DNA from: Saussurea involucrata
Taxonomy: Eukaryota; Streptophyta; Magnoliopsida; Asterales; Asteraceae
NCBI GenBank assembly: GCA_033807775.1
Contig: CM066318.1
Span: 84,234,879-84,298,878, forward strand
Length of the DNA: 64,000 nt
Reading direction: 5' to 3'
The notes below the pieces were generated by a model. That model did no database searches. It was given only the letters and a program-made list of their open reading frames with translations, and was not told the DNA's origin. Made by a program: the position numbers and the translations under genes. This document shows, piece by piece, positions 22,369 to 34,181 of this stretch (position 1 is its first letter; each line of letters opens with the position of its first letter).

Positions 22369-24454
22369 TGTTAGGACCATAAATGTCCTATAATATAGAA
22401 AGTTATATAAAGTAATTATAGAGATTAATTGTTTATTCTAAAAGCCATTAATTATATATGGGCTTAATATTGTTATGGGCCATGGGCCTTAGTTTGATAG
22501 GCCTAGGTATATAATGTGTTGTTAGCCTCATTTGTAGAAATCGTGCTAAATCGTTTAGAATCATCCATTTAACCATTGTAAACATACTCTCTGAATTCTC
22601 TGAATGGTTGTGAAATAGATGGATGACAAGTTGAAATCATACTACGTTTATTGATTATTGTTCGTGATTTCTACTGTATTGCACTTAATTTTTATGACTT
22701 CTGAACAATTCAGTTCAGAACTCGTTCTTAAAAGAATGACTTCTGATTATCTCATATCAGAACTCGGACTTCACTTTTATGATCAGGACTCGTTCTTAAA
22801 TGCTTTGACTTTTAAACACCTCAGTTTAGAACTTGTACCTCAATGTTTATTGAAATGATTTATTTGGTAATGAAATGAGTATAGGATTTCTATTGTTTCT
22901 ATGGTCTATCTAGAACCGGAAGGACCTACCCAAGAAACACATCCAATTATAGACATCAGTGAGGGGTCTAGATGCATAGATGTGTTTGGAGTGAAAACAA
23001 AAATGGTGAGGCGGTGACAGGACTTAAAAGAATTATTGGTCCTTACCAAACCGAGTTAGTTATCCGGGTAACCACACAATCTATTTATTCTCGTTCTTTG
23101 GAGATGAATATTGAAACAGACATGGACCCAATGTCGATAACTCGTGTCACCCCACCTAGCCACTCAAGTATCTCACAACAGATACTTGTTTCATATATTC
23201 ACGGAGAATTAGCACATAATCTATTTATTCCTCACTCGGAGGTCTTAGATATTGAAAAAGGAAGACATCAGCTCCGATCTCCGAACTTCATATTCTAATC
23301 ATCGTGTCAATTGATTTTAACTTGAGTCCCAGGTTAAATCAATTTTTGAGCCAAATCGATATGAATTATTTCTTTCACACATGCATGAGTCTTTGTGATT
23401 CCAGTCGCATATCTTCGTGATATTGTCGGGACAGTTTTAGAAGTAATTTTTAAAATTTTACTTCAGTGATAACTGGAAGTCCTATCAGAGATACCCCAAT
23501 GCCAACTCTGAACATAGGCCACACAATTATTTTAATTAACGTGATAACAGTTACTATTGAGTTTCTGTGTTAGATTTTTACCCCATCTTGGTTACTTAAC
23601 GTTTTATCTGGAATTTTGCTACTCACGAGTATTGTCTTTGCAATTACATGATGCTTCGGATGCTCCTACTCATCATGAGGGGGAGAAATGATACAGATTC
23701 AAAGACACCGGATATGAATTTGAGGGGGAGTTAGCTATCAATTTGAGGGGGAGTTAGCAAAAACTGAGGGGGAGTAACTGTTGTTTTATCAGTTGTTATT
23801 TTATCAGTTCCGAAAAGAGCTCAAAGTGTTTACAAGTGATCAATTCTTCTAGTTCCGATCAAGTGGTGTTCGCTACAATGAATTATTTCCTCCTTCGAGC
23901 ATATTGGTTCTACAAGTTCTTAAAGCTAAAGCTGAAAGCAAATTCAACTCGCATTTCAAAGACAGATTCTTTGAATCTGGTGACAAAGTTGAAGATATGA
24001 AGACCAAGAGCTTTATTCAAGGGGATCTTGAAAAGATATGAAGACAAGCAACACCATAGTGTTTCAAAGATTCAAGAGGGAAAGAAGATCAAGACTTAAA
24101 GTTTTCAAGACCAATTTTTCTTTATATAACTTTAGGGGGAGATTGTTAGGACCATAAATGTCCTATAATATAGAAAGTTATATAAAGTAATTATAGAGAT
24201 TAATTGTTTATTGTAAAAACCTTTAATTATATATGGGCTTAATATTGTTATGGGCCATAGTTTGATAGGCCTAGGTATATAATGTGTTGTTACCCTCATT
24301 TGTAGGAAAATCGTGCTAAATCGTTTAGAATCGTCCATTTAACCATTTGTAAACATACTCTCTGAATTCTCTGAATGGTTATGAAATAGATGGATGGCAA
24401 GTTGAAATCATACTGCGTTTATTGATTATTGTTCGTGATTTCTACTGTATTGTA
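22369..24454 (+). mobile_element. Non-autonomous 2.1 kb LTR element inserted after Athila pol
   Basis: The LTRs (22369-22683 and 24144-24454) start TGTTAGGACC and end TATTGCA or TATTGTA. The flanks GTAAT (22364-22368) and CTAAT (24455-24459) form a 5-bp duplication with one change. The LTRs differ at about 3 % plus an 8-bp indel. The internal 1.46 kb holds no recognisable gag or pol; the longest ORF (22972-23298, 108 codons) is not recognised. No tRNA-iMet site is visible after the 5' LTR. A polypurine tract TTTAGGGGGAGAT abuts the 3' LTR, and four GAGGGGGAG copies (23677, 23722, 23745, 23766) lie upstream, as in Copia/Sirevirus 3' regions. It would have to use enzymes of another element. Confidence 0.85.
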
Positions 24455-25625
24455 CTAATCTAGGATCCACAGTAATCGAGTCAAGAAGTCGTGCCACGAC
24501 GTGAAATACGGCGCTGGGTGGAAGGCAACCCACCATAGGTTAAATTTTCTTTTGAGCAATTTCTTGTTTTGTGTGGTTTTGGATTTTGTTATTTCGTGTG
24601 TGTTTTGTTTACTTTGTGTTTAGTTTTTGATAACCATGTTAGCAATTCCAACGTGATCAAGAGCAAGGCAGTAGAAAAAGAGGACAACTGGGGCGAGCAG
24701 TGGTCTGCGTGACCCTTGGCGCTACCTGAAACGCGCGATCATTCGTGCAGAGCACTGTTTGCTCTCAACTCCGGTGCATGGCGCGACTCGAGGAGCGAAT
24801 CCATCCGCGCCATGAACCGCGTGAGGGTCTGTGGTATTTGAATCCAGTTTTTGGCGCGTTCCACAACACGAGTTCATCCGCGCAGAGTTTTGTTGGTTTG
24901 AGTATCCAGTGTCTGGCGCGCCTCTCCACGCGACCGAACCCGCGCGACTATCTGTGCCGAGCTCCTGCACAGGTTTTTAAAGAAGAAATCGGCCCCAACT
25001 CTATTTTTGCAAAAACCCTAATTCTCTTGGAGCCGTTTTCTCTCCAAAATCTCTATCCCACCACTCAAGGTGCTTCGATTTCTAATCAACTTACCTTCCA
25101 CCAAGATCAAAAGGTACAATTTATTGCCCTAATCTCTCAATTTTGGGGTTCTTGACATGCAAAACAAGGTACACTCAATTTATTGCCCTAATCTCTCAAT
25201 TTTGGGGTTCTTGAGTATTTGTGCTTAATTGTTCAAGATGAACCAAACCTAGGTTTCACCAAGGTTTGGGGTTCTTGTTTTCTTGTATTAAAAAGGGATG
25301 TCATGTGCAAAAGTTTTAGGTTCATGTTCTTGATAGTGTGGTTGGGATTTTGTTGATATTGTTGCATCTTGTTGTGTAGATGATTGAATTTTGTCTTAGT
25401 GCTAAAAAGGCTAACCAACTTTGGTTGGGGTGCCAATTTTTGGAGCATCTACACAACAACCCCTTTACAAACCTCGGTTTCACCAAGGTTTGGGGTTTCC
25501 CTTTTCTTGTTGAGACTTAATTTGTATATATCGGAGGTGTGAAAAAGAACCTAATCTCACGATTAGGTTTGGGGTGGCATAAGTAATTCTATTTGTATCT
25601 AATGGATGCACCCTTTTCAAGAAAA
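24455..25625 (+). promoter_or_regulatory. Athila-like spacer and leader of third ORF
   Basis: There is no convincing gene. It starts with the conserved post-pol phrase (GTGCCACGACGTGAAATACGG...). A GC-rich block (24700-24965) repeats words also found in the LTR, such as CATCCGCGC, CGCGCAGAG and GAGCACTG. A TTTTTAAAG TATA-like site at 24975 and an AAAACCCTAAT leader follow. A stretch of about 45 bp is tandemly duplicated (25109-25155 and 25167-25215), each copy starting AAGGTAC, a possible splice donor. A promoter for the third ORF is inferred. Confidence 0.4.
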
Positions 25626-26825
25626 ATGGTTCGAACAAACCCAACCACCACGGGGAGATGGTTTCACTACCAAAATATGCGCCAAGCGGAACGTGAAGCA
25701 TTAATTGAAAGAAGCAATGACAGGGTGGATCAACGCAGAGAATAATTCAGGAACCGCCCAATTTGGCTAGATCGGGGGATGAGGCTTGGTGAGATTCCAA
25801 ACGCTAGGGTCTGGGAAATTGCAGAAGAACGAGGGTGGACCACTTACGTGAATGACCCGGAACCGTATGATCCGGAGCTGGTGCTTGATTTTTATGCCTC
25901 CATGAGACCACCAACATTTAATGAATATCATTCAGTGGTGGTGAGAGGCAGGCTGGTGCGCATGCCGATGGACGCTATCTGTGCTCATTTTGGAGTCCCT
26001 CGTCCCGAGAACCTTGGGATGACTTTTGGCCTAACTCCTATTCCTGGCGTGGGAAATCACGATGATTATAGTGAGGTTCTATCCTCAGCTTTACGAAGGA
26101 GTGGTCGATCTCATTGGATACCACATTAAGACGATGTCAAGAAGAGTGAGCTTCGCCCAGAGATTGCTCTTTGGATGAAGTTCTTGAAATGCAGTTTGAT
26201 TTCGTCTACCCACGAGACTACTGTCGGTGCATATGTAGCCAAAACCCTCTACAGTATCCAGTTCAATCTACATATGGACATTGGTCACATTATCCAGCTT
26301 CAGATGATAGATGTAGCCTCTAGCCAAAACACTACTGGTATCTTACCTTTCCCTTGCTTGATCACTAAATTTTGCAGGGATGTCGGATGTGATGTCGGGA
26401 ACACTGTTCCACCACCACCACCCTTCGATCGAGTCACCTATAATGCACAGCTAAATGCGGCAAGGAGGTTCTTTATGATGGTGGCTGCGGAGAACGAACT
26501 AATGCGCATTCCAGAAGAGGTGGATAGTGTGGAGGCGGATGAAGATGATGATGTGGACTATGATCCGGTTGCTGACATGAGAGGGGATGCTTTACCGAGT
26601 GACATTCCGGGTTTGGCGAGGCATTTTGATCAACGTTTCCAACTGTTGGAAACTGAGGTGAGCCGAGGATTTGCTGATTTGAGAAGCCTGATTACGGGAG
26701 AACCAACCCCATTTGAGGTGGGTCCTTCCAACCCACATGAGGCGGGTCCTTCCAACCCGCAACCAGCTAGGAGGGTAAGGAGGCGTCCACAAGGTGAATC
26801 AAGCCGCCGCGCACGTGATAATTGA
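25626..26825 (+). pseudogene. Athila-like third ORF, 'putative plant transposon protein' domain, two stops
   Basis: One frame of about 399 codons starts at the ATG at 25626 (AAAAATGGTTCG). Stops lie at 25743-25745 and 26127-26129. Key motifs: LDFYASM (about residue 87), VVVRGRLV, ICAHFGVP (118-125), MKFLKCSLISSTHETT (184-199) and LHMDIGHII. This order fits the domain often called putative plant transposon protein (Pfam Transposase_32, from memory) seen in plant Gypsy elements. The C terminus is acidic, then has a helical segment (ARHFDQRFQLLETEV) and an Arg-rich end (RRVRRRPQGESSRR), possibly for nucleic-acid binding. It occupies the position called env-like in Athila, but no signal peptide or membrane segment is seen. 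Function unknown. Confidence 0.7.
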
Positions 26826-28245
26826 GGGTTGGTTGTTTTATCTGTTTTTGCTCCTTTAATGATCAGACTTGTTATGAATCTTTAGTTTGTTGGATGACTG
26901 TACTCTAATCGCTTATTTCGTGGTTGCTTTTTGCCTTTATCTATTATTAATTACATTGGGGACAATGTGTTGTTTTTGTTTGGGGTGGTATGTCGAGTTT
27001 ATCATTTTTTGATCTAAGTGGATTGAGTGATCACTTTATTATTGTTAAGAGCGGACGACCCTTTTAGCTTGCCTTAGTGTGGATTTTCGAAAACACTAAT
27101 TTTTTGGGGGTTGAATATATAAGGGATAATATAGCATTAAGATGGACTTAGGTGACTGCATGCATCAGAGGCATTAGTGGAGACCACCCGTGAGTTTGTT
27201 GAGCCGTACACTTGCTAACTTCGATTCTGAGAGACTAAATATGCATTAATCGATACACTTTCCGTTTAGTCCTTTGGTCGTTGTTATAGCAGATCTCGCT
27301 ATAACTTGCATCCATTATCAAAGACACCCGTAGGCATAGGAAGTGAAGCTCTTGCCCATCTTTTGAACAAACCATAGAGTGAAGACTTCAGGCATGTTGG
27401 TTGTTGCTATTTTTCCTGCTTTACATGGTTCAAAATCTGCAGCTTTAACCCTTTTTGTAGCCCTTCCAGTTACATATCAAAAGTTGAAAACCCACTTGTC
27501 AACCCTAGTCATAAACCTATTGAATCTTTCATCCGGGGATATACTTAGAATGACAATTTGAGGTCTAAAAAAATTATTTCAAGTTGAGAGGCCTATCTAA
27601 GGGGTGTGAGTGAATTGCAGTAAAGTAAGCACAAGAGAGAAATGGGGTGGTAACCAGTTGTTACTGAACTTATTGGGGATTTTGAATCCGTTTACCTTCC
27701 ATCTTTAAGCAACAACCGTAGCCCCTGATTAACACCTGAAAGGCCTGGTTTTCACGTGGAGAGTTTGTAAAGAGAGGCAGAGCAACACTTCTAGTCATAG
27801 TCTTGGCACTGGACTCCTTCAGAGATCATTTTTTTTTGTACATTGGTGCGTAATTCTTTAATTGTTGTTCATGCATGCTCTTGTGAATTTTTGTACTCAA
27901 CTTCCGAAAGCATAACAACATGTGTGAAACTAGGACTCGAGTGACGAGAGAAACCAGTGAGGTAGGGTCGAGGCGAAATCCTCTATGTGCATGCTTAACC
28001 TAGGTACATAGTAGTGTGGTGTGGTCCCTGATAGTTCCCTTCCCAAGGATTTGTTGTCTAGAGTCAACTGTTAGGCTTGTTGATTGGTAGTCATTCTTGC
28101 AAATAATTCCTTTTGATTGCTGAGTTGACTAGAGATCACCAATGATATCCTCGACAACACGAAATTGCGATTGTTTGTTTTTATAGTTTATTCCTATTTT
28201 TCTGTTGTTTTGCTTGGGGACAAGCAACGCTCGGTTTGGGGTTGT
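26826..28245 (+). other. Athila-like 3' non-coding region with paired hairpin/purine modules
   Basis: No ORF is supported in 1.4 kb. A hairpin ACATTG-GGGA-CAATGT (26953-26968) followed by GTTTGGGGTGG (26978-26988) lies 128 bp after the third ORF. A second hairpin, TTGCTTG-GGGA-CAAGCAA (28210-28227), followed by GGTTTGGGGTTGT, abuts the 3' LTR, where the last G-rich tract is the polypurine primer site. Both hairpins use a GGGA loop. Confidence 0.65.
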
Positions 28246-29522
28246 TGATAATGTCGTTTTTCGACATTATTTTGAAGCCTAAATCGGTGATTTCGTTGTA
28301 AGTTTCCAAGTAGAATGGTGAGTTTTAATAGCATTTTATGAGAAAGTACAGGTCAGCTTGAGTCTCCAAAGTTAGACGAGTTTTGGGTCAGTCAGAGGAA
28401 GAAACTGGCACCTCAGGTCGAAGATTGGAAAAATGGCATTTCAGAGCAAACAGTGTTTCGCGCTACCCGAGTCGCGCCGTCATCCGCGCGGAGCACTGGA
28501 CAGTGTCTCGTGCGGTTCCCCGCGCGGCATCATCTGCGCCACCACTCGCGCCGACGACCTGCCGTTTTAAATCTATTTTTGTCGGCTAGGGTTGGCTCAT
28601 TCTGCATCAGTTACAAATTTCTAGAGCTTAGGGTGATTTTGGGAGATAGGAGACGGATTTTTGGAGCGGCGAAGAGAAGAATAACACATCTTGGAAGGGG
28701 AATCGATGGAGAAACGAGTACGTTAGATCGGAGGATTTTTTTTTCAGGGAGTTGTCATTACTTTCATTTTCTTAGAACAATCATGTTTTCTTTCACTTTG
28801 GGTATTTCATTTCTGTCTTTGAGAACCCCCAACATGAACAAATTCTTTCATGTTGGGGGGTTGGTTTGAATCATGTATGAGTAAACTTGTGGCTAAGTAG
28901 ATAACCATGGTTGGATTATTTTTAATTGATGAAACATATGAGATAGTTCTTAATGCTTGTAATAGTCTGATCAACTGTTATTTGATTCAATAAATCTTTA
29001 ATCCTTGAGAAACGTTTTGAGATTTGATTTATCTTGTATGTCGTGGATGTGATTGAGATAGAAATATAATATTTCATCCTTGTTGCTTTTAATCACTAAT
29101 TGTTCAAGTTAATATTGTTTAGATCGAGAGATGATGCAATGTTTTGAATGATTATTTGCTATAGCTTGATGAAGTATAGTGATGGTTTGTGTTTATGCAT
29201 TTCATTCTTGATTTAATCCATTATCATCCAATCTATTTAGTCATTGGTGTTTTATTCATGAGGAATCCAACCCTCCAACCTTTTTCTATCCAATTAAATC
29301 ATTTTCAACTCTCATTTTGCTTTTTGCTTAGAGAAGTAATTTAATTCTTAACCTTATCAACAACAAATCAATTTGCGTTCGTCTAGTTAATAACACATAC
29401 AGTCATTGTGGTATTTGACACCTGGTTCCTTTGGTTCGATACTCTTACTTCCGTACTATTACTTGATTTCGACACCATACACTTGCGGTTAGATTAAAGA
29501 GAGGTGTAAATCCCTCCTATCA
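28246..29522 (+). repeat. Athila-like 3' LTR
   Basis: Copy of 10836-12119 with about 3-4 % differences by eye. It keeps the GC-rich word block (28449-28570) and the inverted repeat AACCCCCAACATGAA / TTCATGTTGGGGGGTT (28824-28862), with one change in the loop only. A G-rich run near the end of the 5' LTR (12089-12102) is shortened here. Confidence 0.92.
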
Positions 29523-29527
29523 AACAC

Positions 29528-29990
29528 TTGTCACGATGGGATTGAAGATCAGAGTTGTCCTTGTAGAGGACAAAGTGTCTTATTTGTCTTATCAAGGGAC
29601 AAAGGTGATTTGTAGACCTCGTTGTAGATAATATCAGAAAAGGTGGAAACGATAATATCTTTTCCTCATACAGCAGGGAATGTCTATATCAGGTACAAAG
29701 TTGGTGAAGATTTCGTCAACAAAAAGATAAGGGAAGGATCCTCCGATTTTTAGGATCCCCCGATTTGTCAGATGAAATCGATAGGAATAGCTTAGTTGTT
29801 TGGGAAGTTCATCTCTGATCCGAATCGGTAGATTCACTTTTGTTGATTTCGGCTAGTCTTCGATTTTGCCAAACAATTTAAGTATGACTAAGTTATTACA
29901 AAGAGCTAACTTTTATCTAAGTACAAAAGATGTATTTTAAAGAATTCATAAAGAAGATCGGGAGATCATCTTCAAATTATCTGTGACCCA
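29528..29990 (-). repeat. Proximal part of the minus-strand Copia 3' LTR
   Basis: Read on the minus strand it starts TGGGTCACAG directly after the polypurine tract. The Athila element cut it at 29522/10836; the rest is 10576-10835. No ORF. Confidence 0.45.
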
Positions 29991-29994
29991 GTAA

Positions 29995-30007
29995 TCTCCC
30001 CCTTTTG
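29995..30007 (-). other. Polypurine tract of the minus-strand Copia
   Basis: On the minus strand AAAAGGGGGAGAT precedes the LTR start. This is the form seen in Copia-1 and Copia-2. Confidence 0.6.
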
Positions 30008-30260
30008 AGAATGACATCTTATACTTAGAAAAGTTGAGTAAAAGTTGACAAGTATAACATTTTGACCCTCTTTTCCTCTTTTGAATTCTTTTTCACATAG
30101 TCCATTCTTTTTGTGTTTTTGGATTTGTTAGTTTTATCCGATATTTGCAAACGAATGAAAGAATAAAATAATTAACAACATAAATAAAACGAAATGTACT
30201 TGAATTAAACTAGAAAAACTGATTACAAAGGAAAATAATTATAAGCACAAAGAGTAGGAA

Positions 30261-31233
30261 CTAAGCATTTCCAAATGGACCCCCTTGAATATAATTCCTC
30301 TTTTTGAGCTCCTCGGCCACTGCATTGTAAAAACGAACAGTATCGGCGCCCATGGGAATGATATGTAAAATGTCAGCAAGGAAGAGACTATCGGCCAAAT
30401 GAATTTGGCCTGCCCTGAAGAAACTTATCTGGCCGAACCCATCGTTGAAGAACATTTTGTAGATTGGCTTAGCTATGATGGTGGTGGAGGGATACGCTAC
30501 AAGGGTAGGCAAGGATAAGTCAAGATTAGAGACATTGGGGACTTTACCTTTCTTTCCCTTATCCTGGAAGACCAGTTCCTTCTTCCCCAATTTCATTTTC
30601 AGCTTCGGAGTAGGAGTAAGAGGATGATGATGATGATGAGCAAGTTTGAGTTTTCGGACACATTCGTCTTCGCATGATCGTGTTGGATTTTGTACTTGGT
30701 TCTGAAATGCTTCATCTTATTCTGCAGAGTGTTGATGTGGTCCAAGACTTTTTCTTTGAATGCGCTCTTACTTGTCTTCACAAGATGGATAATTTCGAAC
30801 CATTCACCCAACCCACACGCCTTTAACCAGTCAAGTCGATCATTCTGATTTGTGCGTTTTCCCAAGTGATGTTCAACCAAATAGAATCTCTTGCTGATTT
30901 CGACCCAGTGATCCGAACACTAGATACCGGAGAATCATTGAAGTGGCTACTTAAACTCTTCTGATACCACCGAATGCTCTCTTCCTTCACCTCTTCAGCT
31001 TCCTTCACCGATTTCTCCACACTTCCCAGTTTTGTCATTTGAGCCTCAATCGGATCGGGAATGTTGGTCTTTGCAGATTGTTCCTTTTCCACTTCCAACA
31101 ATAACCTCTTGCTTTCGTTGAACATCTTCTGTGCGAGGGTTGCCTCTTCAATTTCTTTTTCGGGCAGGCCCAGAACATTTGAAACCTTCGGAGGAGGCTT
31201 AAGTTTAAGTACATCAGGACTTGACGTTCTATA
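30261..31233 (-). pseudogene. Minus-strand Copia third ORF of another type, broken
   Basis: After the RNase H remnant a frame runs through VLKLKPPPKVSNVLGLPEKEIEEATLAQKMFNES, a Lys/Glu-rich coiled coil, and SHFNDSPVSSVRITGSKSA. A frameshift near 30880 leads to GLGEWFEIIHLVKTSKSAFKEK (about 30760-30840), which looks like the end of one domain and a second coiled coil. Stops near 30600 are followed by a last frame (30261-30596) with FQDKGKKGKVPN, YPSTTIIAKPIYKMFF and GADTVRFYNAVAEEL. I do not recognise a named domain. It does not show the FY/FW, LxLP and STH-type motifs of the other third ORFs in the window, so it seems to be a different post-pol protein. Confidence 0.5.
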
Positions 31234-32882
31234 TGTGATTCTTTGCTCTTATGAGAGTAGGTATACTATCACAATGTATATAAATAACAATGGTTAGTTT
31301 TGGCCACAACAGAATATTGTTAATGCCAAAAATCACCCAAATGATAACTTAAGGTCGGTATGGAGCTTTAACAACTAAATAATGGAAATCTATCGACAAA
31401 TCGCACAACCAAATAAAGGAATAAAAAATGGACAAGAGATTTGGTGACGCGGAAAACCCCGTCGAGGGTAAAAACCGCTAACGACAGTAAGGTCGTCGGT
31501 GCACTATGGTCGTCAATAAGTGACGATGTCCTTGTGTAACAAGTATCCAGAGTACAATAGGTTACAATAAGATAAAAAATAAACTTAATCATAAAGTTCT
31601 TCGTACGTCGTGAGTAAAAACAAGATGTCGTGAGTTTCTTCGAGAGGAAATGCGAAAGATTGCTTGAATGCTTCGAAAGTGCTTCCGAGAAATGTCTGAT
31701 GCCAGAAGTGTGAGCTTGAGCTTCGTTTATATAGCTTTGGTCATCATAAACGAGTCTTTAAGTGATGAGTAACGGTCTTGATCATTAATGTCTTTGATGA
31801 CAGTCTTCCGTTATGACTGTTGTCTCATTAAAGCTTCGTGACATGCATTAAATATCAACAAAGAAAACGTCTGGTCGAGAGTTAATTAATCGTGGTCGTA
31901 AATTATCTTACGATAATCGTACGATACGACGGTAGACCTGGTCGCTAGTTCGCTATCGTGATAATCTTACGACTATCGCCATAAGTGACGATCGTGGTCT
32001 CGATCATACGTGATCATCAGGAGCTTATCTTAATAAAAGACATGTCTTAAGTTTCTTGTCGTTAAATTTGTATCGTCGTTCGTGACCTGTGAATTTTCAC
32101 CCAAACAAATACCCTCTATGAAGCTTTTTTAGCCATCCATCTTCTTCAGCGGTTTTGTCTAGAGCAACAAATTCCGCTTCCATAGTTGATCTTGCATTCA
32201 CAATTTGTCTGAAAGATTTCCACCATATCACTATGCCACCAACTGTAGACACATATCCACTTGTTGAATTATTCTCAGAATGGTTGGAAATCTAATCGGC
32301 ATCACTATATCCTTTAATTAAGATGGAAAGACATTTCTATAATGTAAGCATAATTCATTGTGTATTTCAAGTATCTAAGCACTCTTACTTGTGAATATCA
32401 ATGATCTCTTCTTGGGTTATGTGAGTATCAACTAAGTCTACTCATACTATATGTTATATCCAGTTGTGTACAATTCATGATATACATTAAGCTTCCAAGG
32501 ACTTGTGTATATTCTAATTAAGTCATTGTGTCTCCTTGATTCTTCTTAAGTTGGCTTAAAGGATCAAAATGAGTCACAACCGGTTTGTCATCATAGCGAC
32601 CGAACATACAAAGTGCTTTCTCGATATAGTTAGATTGGGTAAGAACGTAACCTTTAGTATTTTTATTGAATTTTTATACCAAGGATCACATATGCTACTC
32701 TCATATCATTCATATCAGACGAGAAATCCAACATCTTCTTAGTTTGATTTATTACATCCAAGTCTGGTCCCTAGATGAGCATATCATCAACATATAGGCA
32801 TATAATAAACATATGCATTCTTGTATTGTTTCAGATAAACACACTTATCACAATCGTTTATGGGAAATTCGTTTGATATAAG
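31234..32882 (-). pseudogene. pol: Minus-strand Copia pol remnant (RT end and RNase H), cut by a solo LTR
   Basis: Read on the minus strand from 32882 down: EFPINDCDKCVY, YVDDMLI (RT active site, about 32775), then decayed RT with stops and frameshifts (INQTKKMLDF, VAYVILGIKI, SNYIEKAL). After RNase H-like STMEAEFVALDKTAEEDGWL (32108-32210), the frame is cut by the solo LTR at 31318-32107. It resumes as IYIHCDSIPTLIRAKNHI (31234-31312). A further piece of RT lies at 39126-39213. The gene is highly decayed. Confidence 0.7.
31318..32107 (-). mobile_element. Solo LTR
   Basis: A 790-bp LTR read on the minus strand, starting TGTTTGGGTG and ending ATTAACA. The flanks are AATAT (31313-31317) and AATAC (32108-32112), a 5-bp duplication with one change. 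It splits the Copia RNase H frame. A TATA box (CTATATAAAC, complement near 31725) marks the promoter. No internal region is present, so it arose by LTR-LTR recombination. The right half (31895-32000) is rich in CG words such as TTACGATAATCGTACGAT and TATCGTGATAATC. Confidence 0.75.
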
Positions 32883-33769
32883 TGATAAGTGCTCAATTTT
32901 GAGTATTTACGCACTTCCTTTTTAGTCTTTTTATAGAATTTTGCGCTTTAAAATCCCAACTTGAGTCATCTTTTTACTTCTTTTCTCTTTTAATAGATTG
33001 GAGCTAAGGTTTGTGGTTTACTTGTACTATTTAGGGTGAATGGCTAATGGTTGGTACAAATCGCAAATCCTTGTTGATCACAGGTAAGTGCTGCAGCATG
33101 GCTGGAGCATGAATCTGACGCTTTTGAAGAAGAAGAATGGGCGGATGGCTAAAATGGAGTGGAAGCAGCTAATCTTTTGTCCAATGGATTTTCTTTTGTT
33201 CTAATGGTTCTTACATTATCAGCAGCTGGCTAAACACTCTAGTTGTAACTCAAGTAGTTTATGTACTTTCTAGTTACCTTTTTGCATAACTTAGTTAATG
33301 TAACCTAATGGGATTAGTTAATTGTTACACTTTTGGCCCCTCTATTGGTACTATAAATAGGGGGCTTGGGGTCATTTAAAATTACACCACTTGGACTGAT
33401 CTTAAATCAGTACCATTTCTCTCTTTAATTCCAATCATCTTGAGAAACATTCTTCTTGTTCTTAGTGTTCTTACTGTTCTTCATTTCTTCTTAAGATCTC
33501 CTTATACCCAGATGAATGCTTGCAGCAACCTCCGTAGCACCAAGCTGATTGTTTTGATTTGCTTTCTTTAATTCCATTGTTCGTCTATAATATTGTTAAT
33601 TACTTCACGCCTTTAATTTTCTGCACTTCATTTCAGTACTCTACATTATTGCATTTATTTTCCGTTTTACATTCTTGTCATTTTACTTACTTGTAATTTA
33701 TTTTCTTGTCACATTAGTTATAGCCATTTACATTTCCAAGTTATTTACATTCTAGCATCATGTTTACAT
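32883..33769 (+). repeat. Truncated 5' LTR of the deletion derivative
   Basis: It matches 37305-38190 and ends where the copies diverge after GCATCATGTTTACAT. It holds TGCTGCAGCAT at 33089-33099 and a TATA-like CTATAAATAGGGGGC near 33350. Confidence 0.9.
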
Positions 33770-34181
33770 GTCACAAAAGTAATTTTTGGGAAGAGTCTGG
33801 AATAGCAATTGTCATATGGAAATTTCTAGGGGTATTACGGGAACTTCAGTTCAAATTTTAAAAAAGAGAAAGCATCATAAGCTATTTTTATAGCTTGAGC
33901 TCATCGTACATACTGATGTCTCCATCTTGTACAACCTTAACCTTTACCCATTGTGTAAAGAGTCTTTTCCCTAAATTACAGCTGTAAAACACCTTGAAAC
34001 ACTCTCCTAATAGCTGATAAGTACAACACTCTCTCTTACCATCCTTTCAACTTCCATCATTACCCTCTCTCTCTCTAAACCGTATCTTACTCTCACTCTC
34101 TTCTCTCTGCTTCTGCTATCAAAAACCATCATCAAGAACACCAAAAACCCACCAGAAATCTCTTATTCTCGATTGATTTCA
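33770..34181 (+). other. Leader of the derivative's third ORF
   Basis: Non-coding, turning CT-rich (CTCTCTCTCTC near 34065) before the ATG. A palindrome AAGCTATTTTTATAGCTT lies at about 33879-33896. A promoter could lie here, but no clear TATA box with G-box is seen. Confidence 0.35.

Larger units (their letters stand above)
10836..29522 (+). mobile_element. Athila-like Gypsy element with two nested insertions
   Basis: The LTRs (about 1.28 kb) start TGATAATGTCG or TGAGAATGTCG and end TATCA or TCTCA. The flanks are GACAC (10831-10835) and AACAC (29523-29527), a 5-bp duplication with one change. The PBS fits tRNA-Asp, as is usual for Athila/Tat. Order: LTR, PBS, gag-protease, reverse transcriptase-RNase H, integrase, a third ORF, a long 3' non-coding part, LTR. 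A Tekay-like element (15508-20006) sits in the RT gene, and a 2.1 kb non-autonomous element (22369-24454) just after pol. The LTRs differ at about 3-4 % by eye. Several stops and frameshifts make it inactive. Confidence 0.9.

Noticed and set aside
25626..26825. Envelope glycoprotein in the Athila-like element
   Set aside because: The position is env-like, but no signal peptide, membrane helix or cysteine pattern is seen. The domain fits the plant transposon protein family.
28210..28227. Transcription terminator hairpin
   Set aside because: Plant RNA polymerase II does not use such terminators, and the hairpin abuts the polypurine tract in two elements, which points to an element function.
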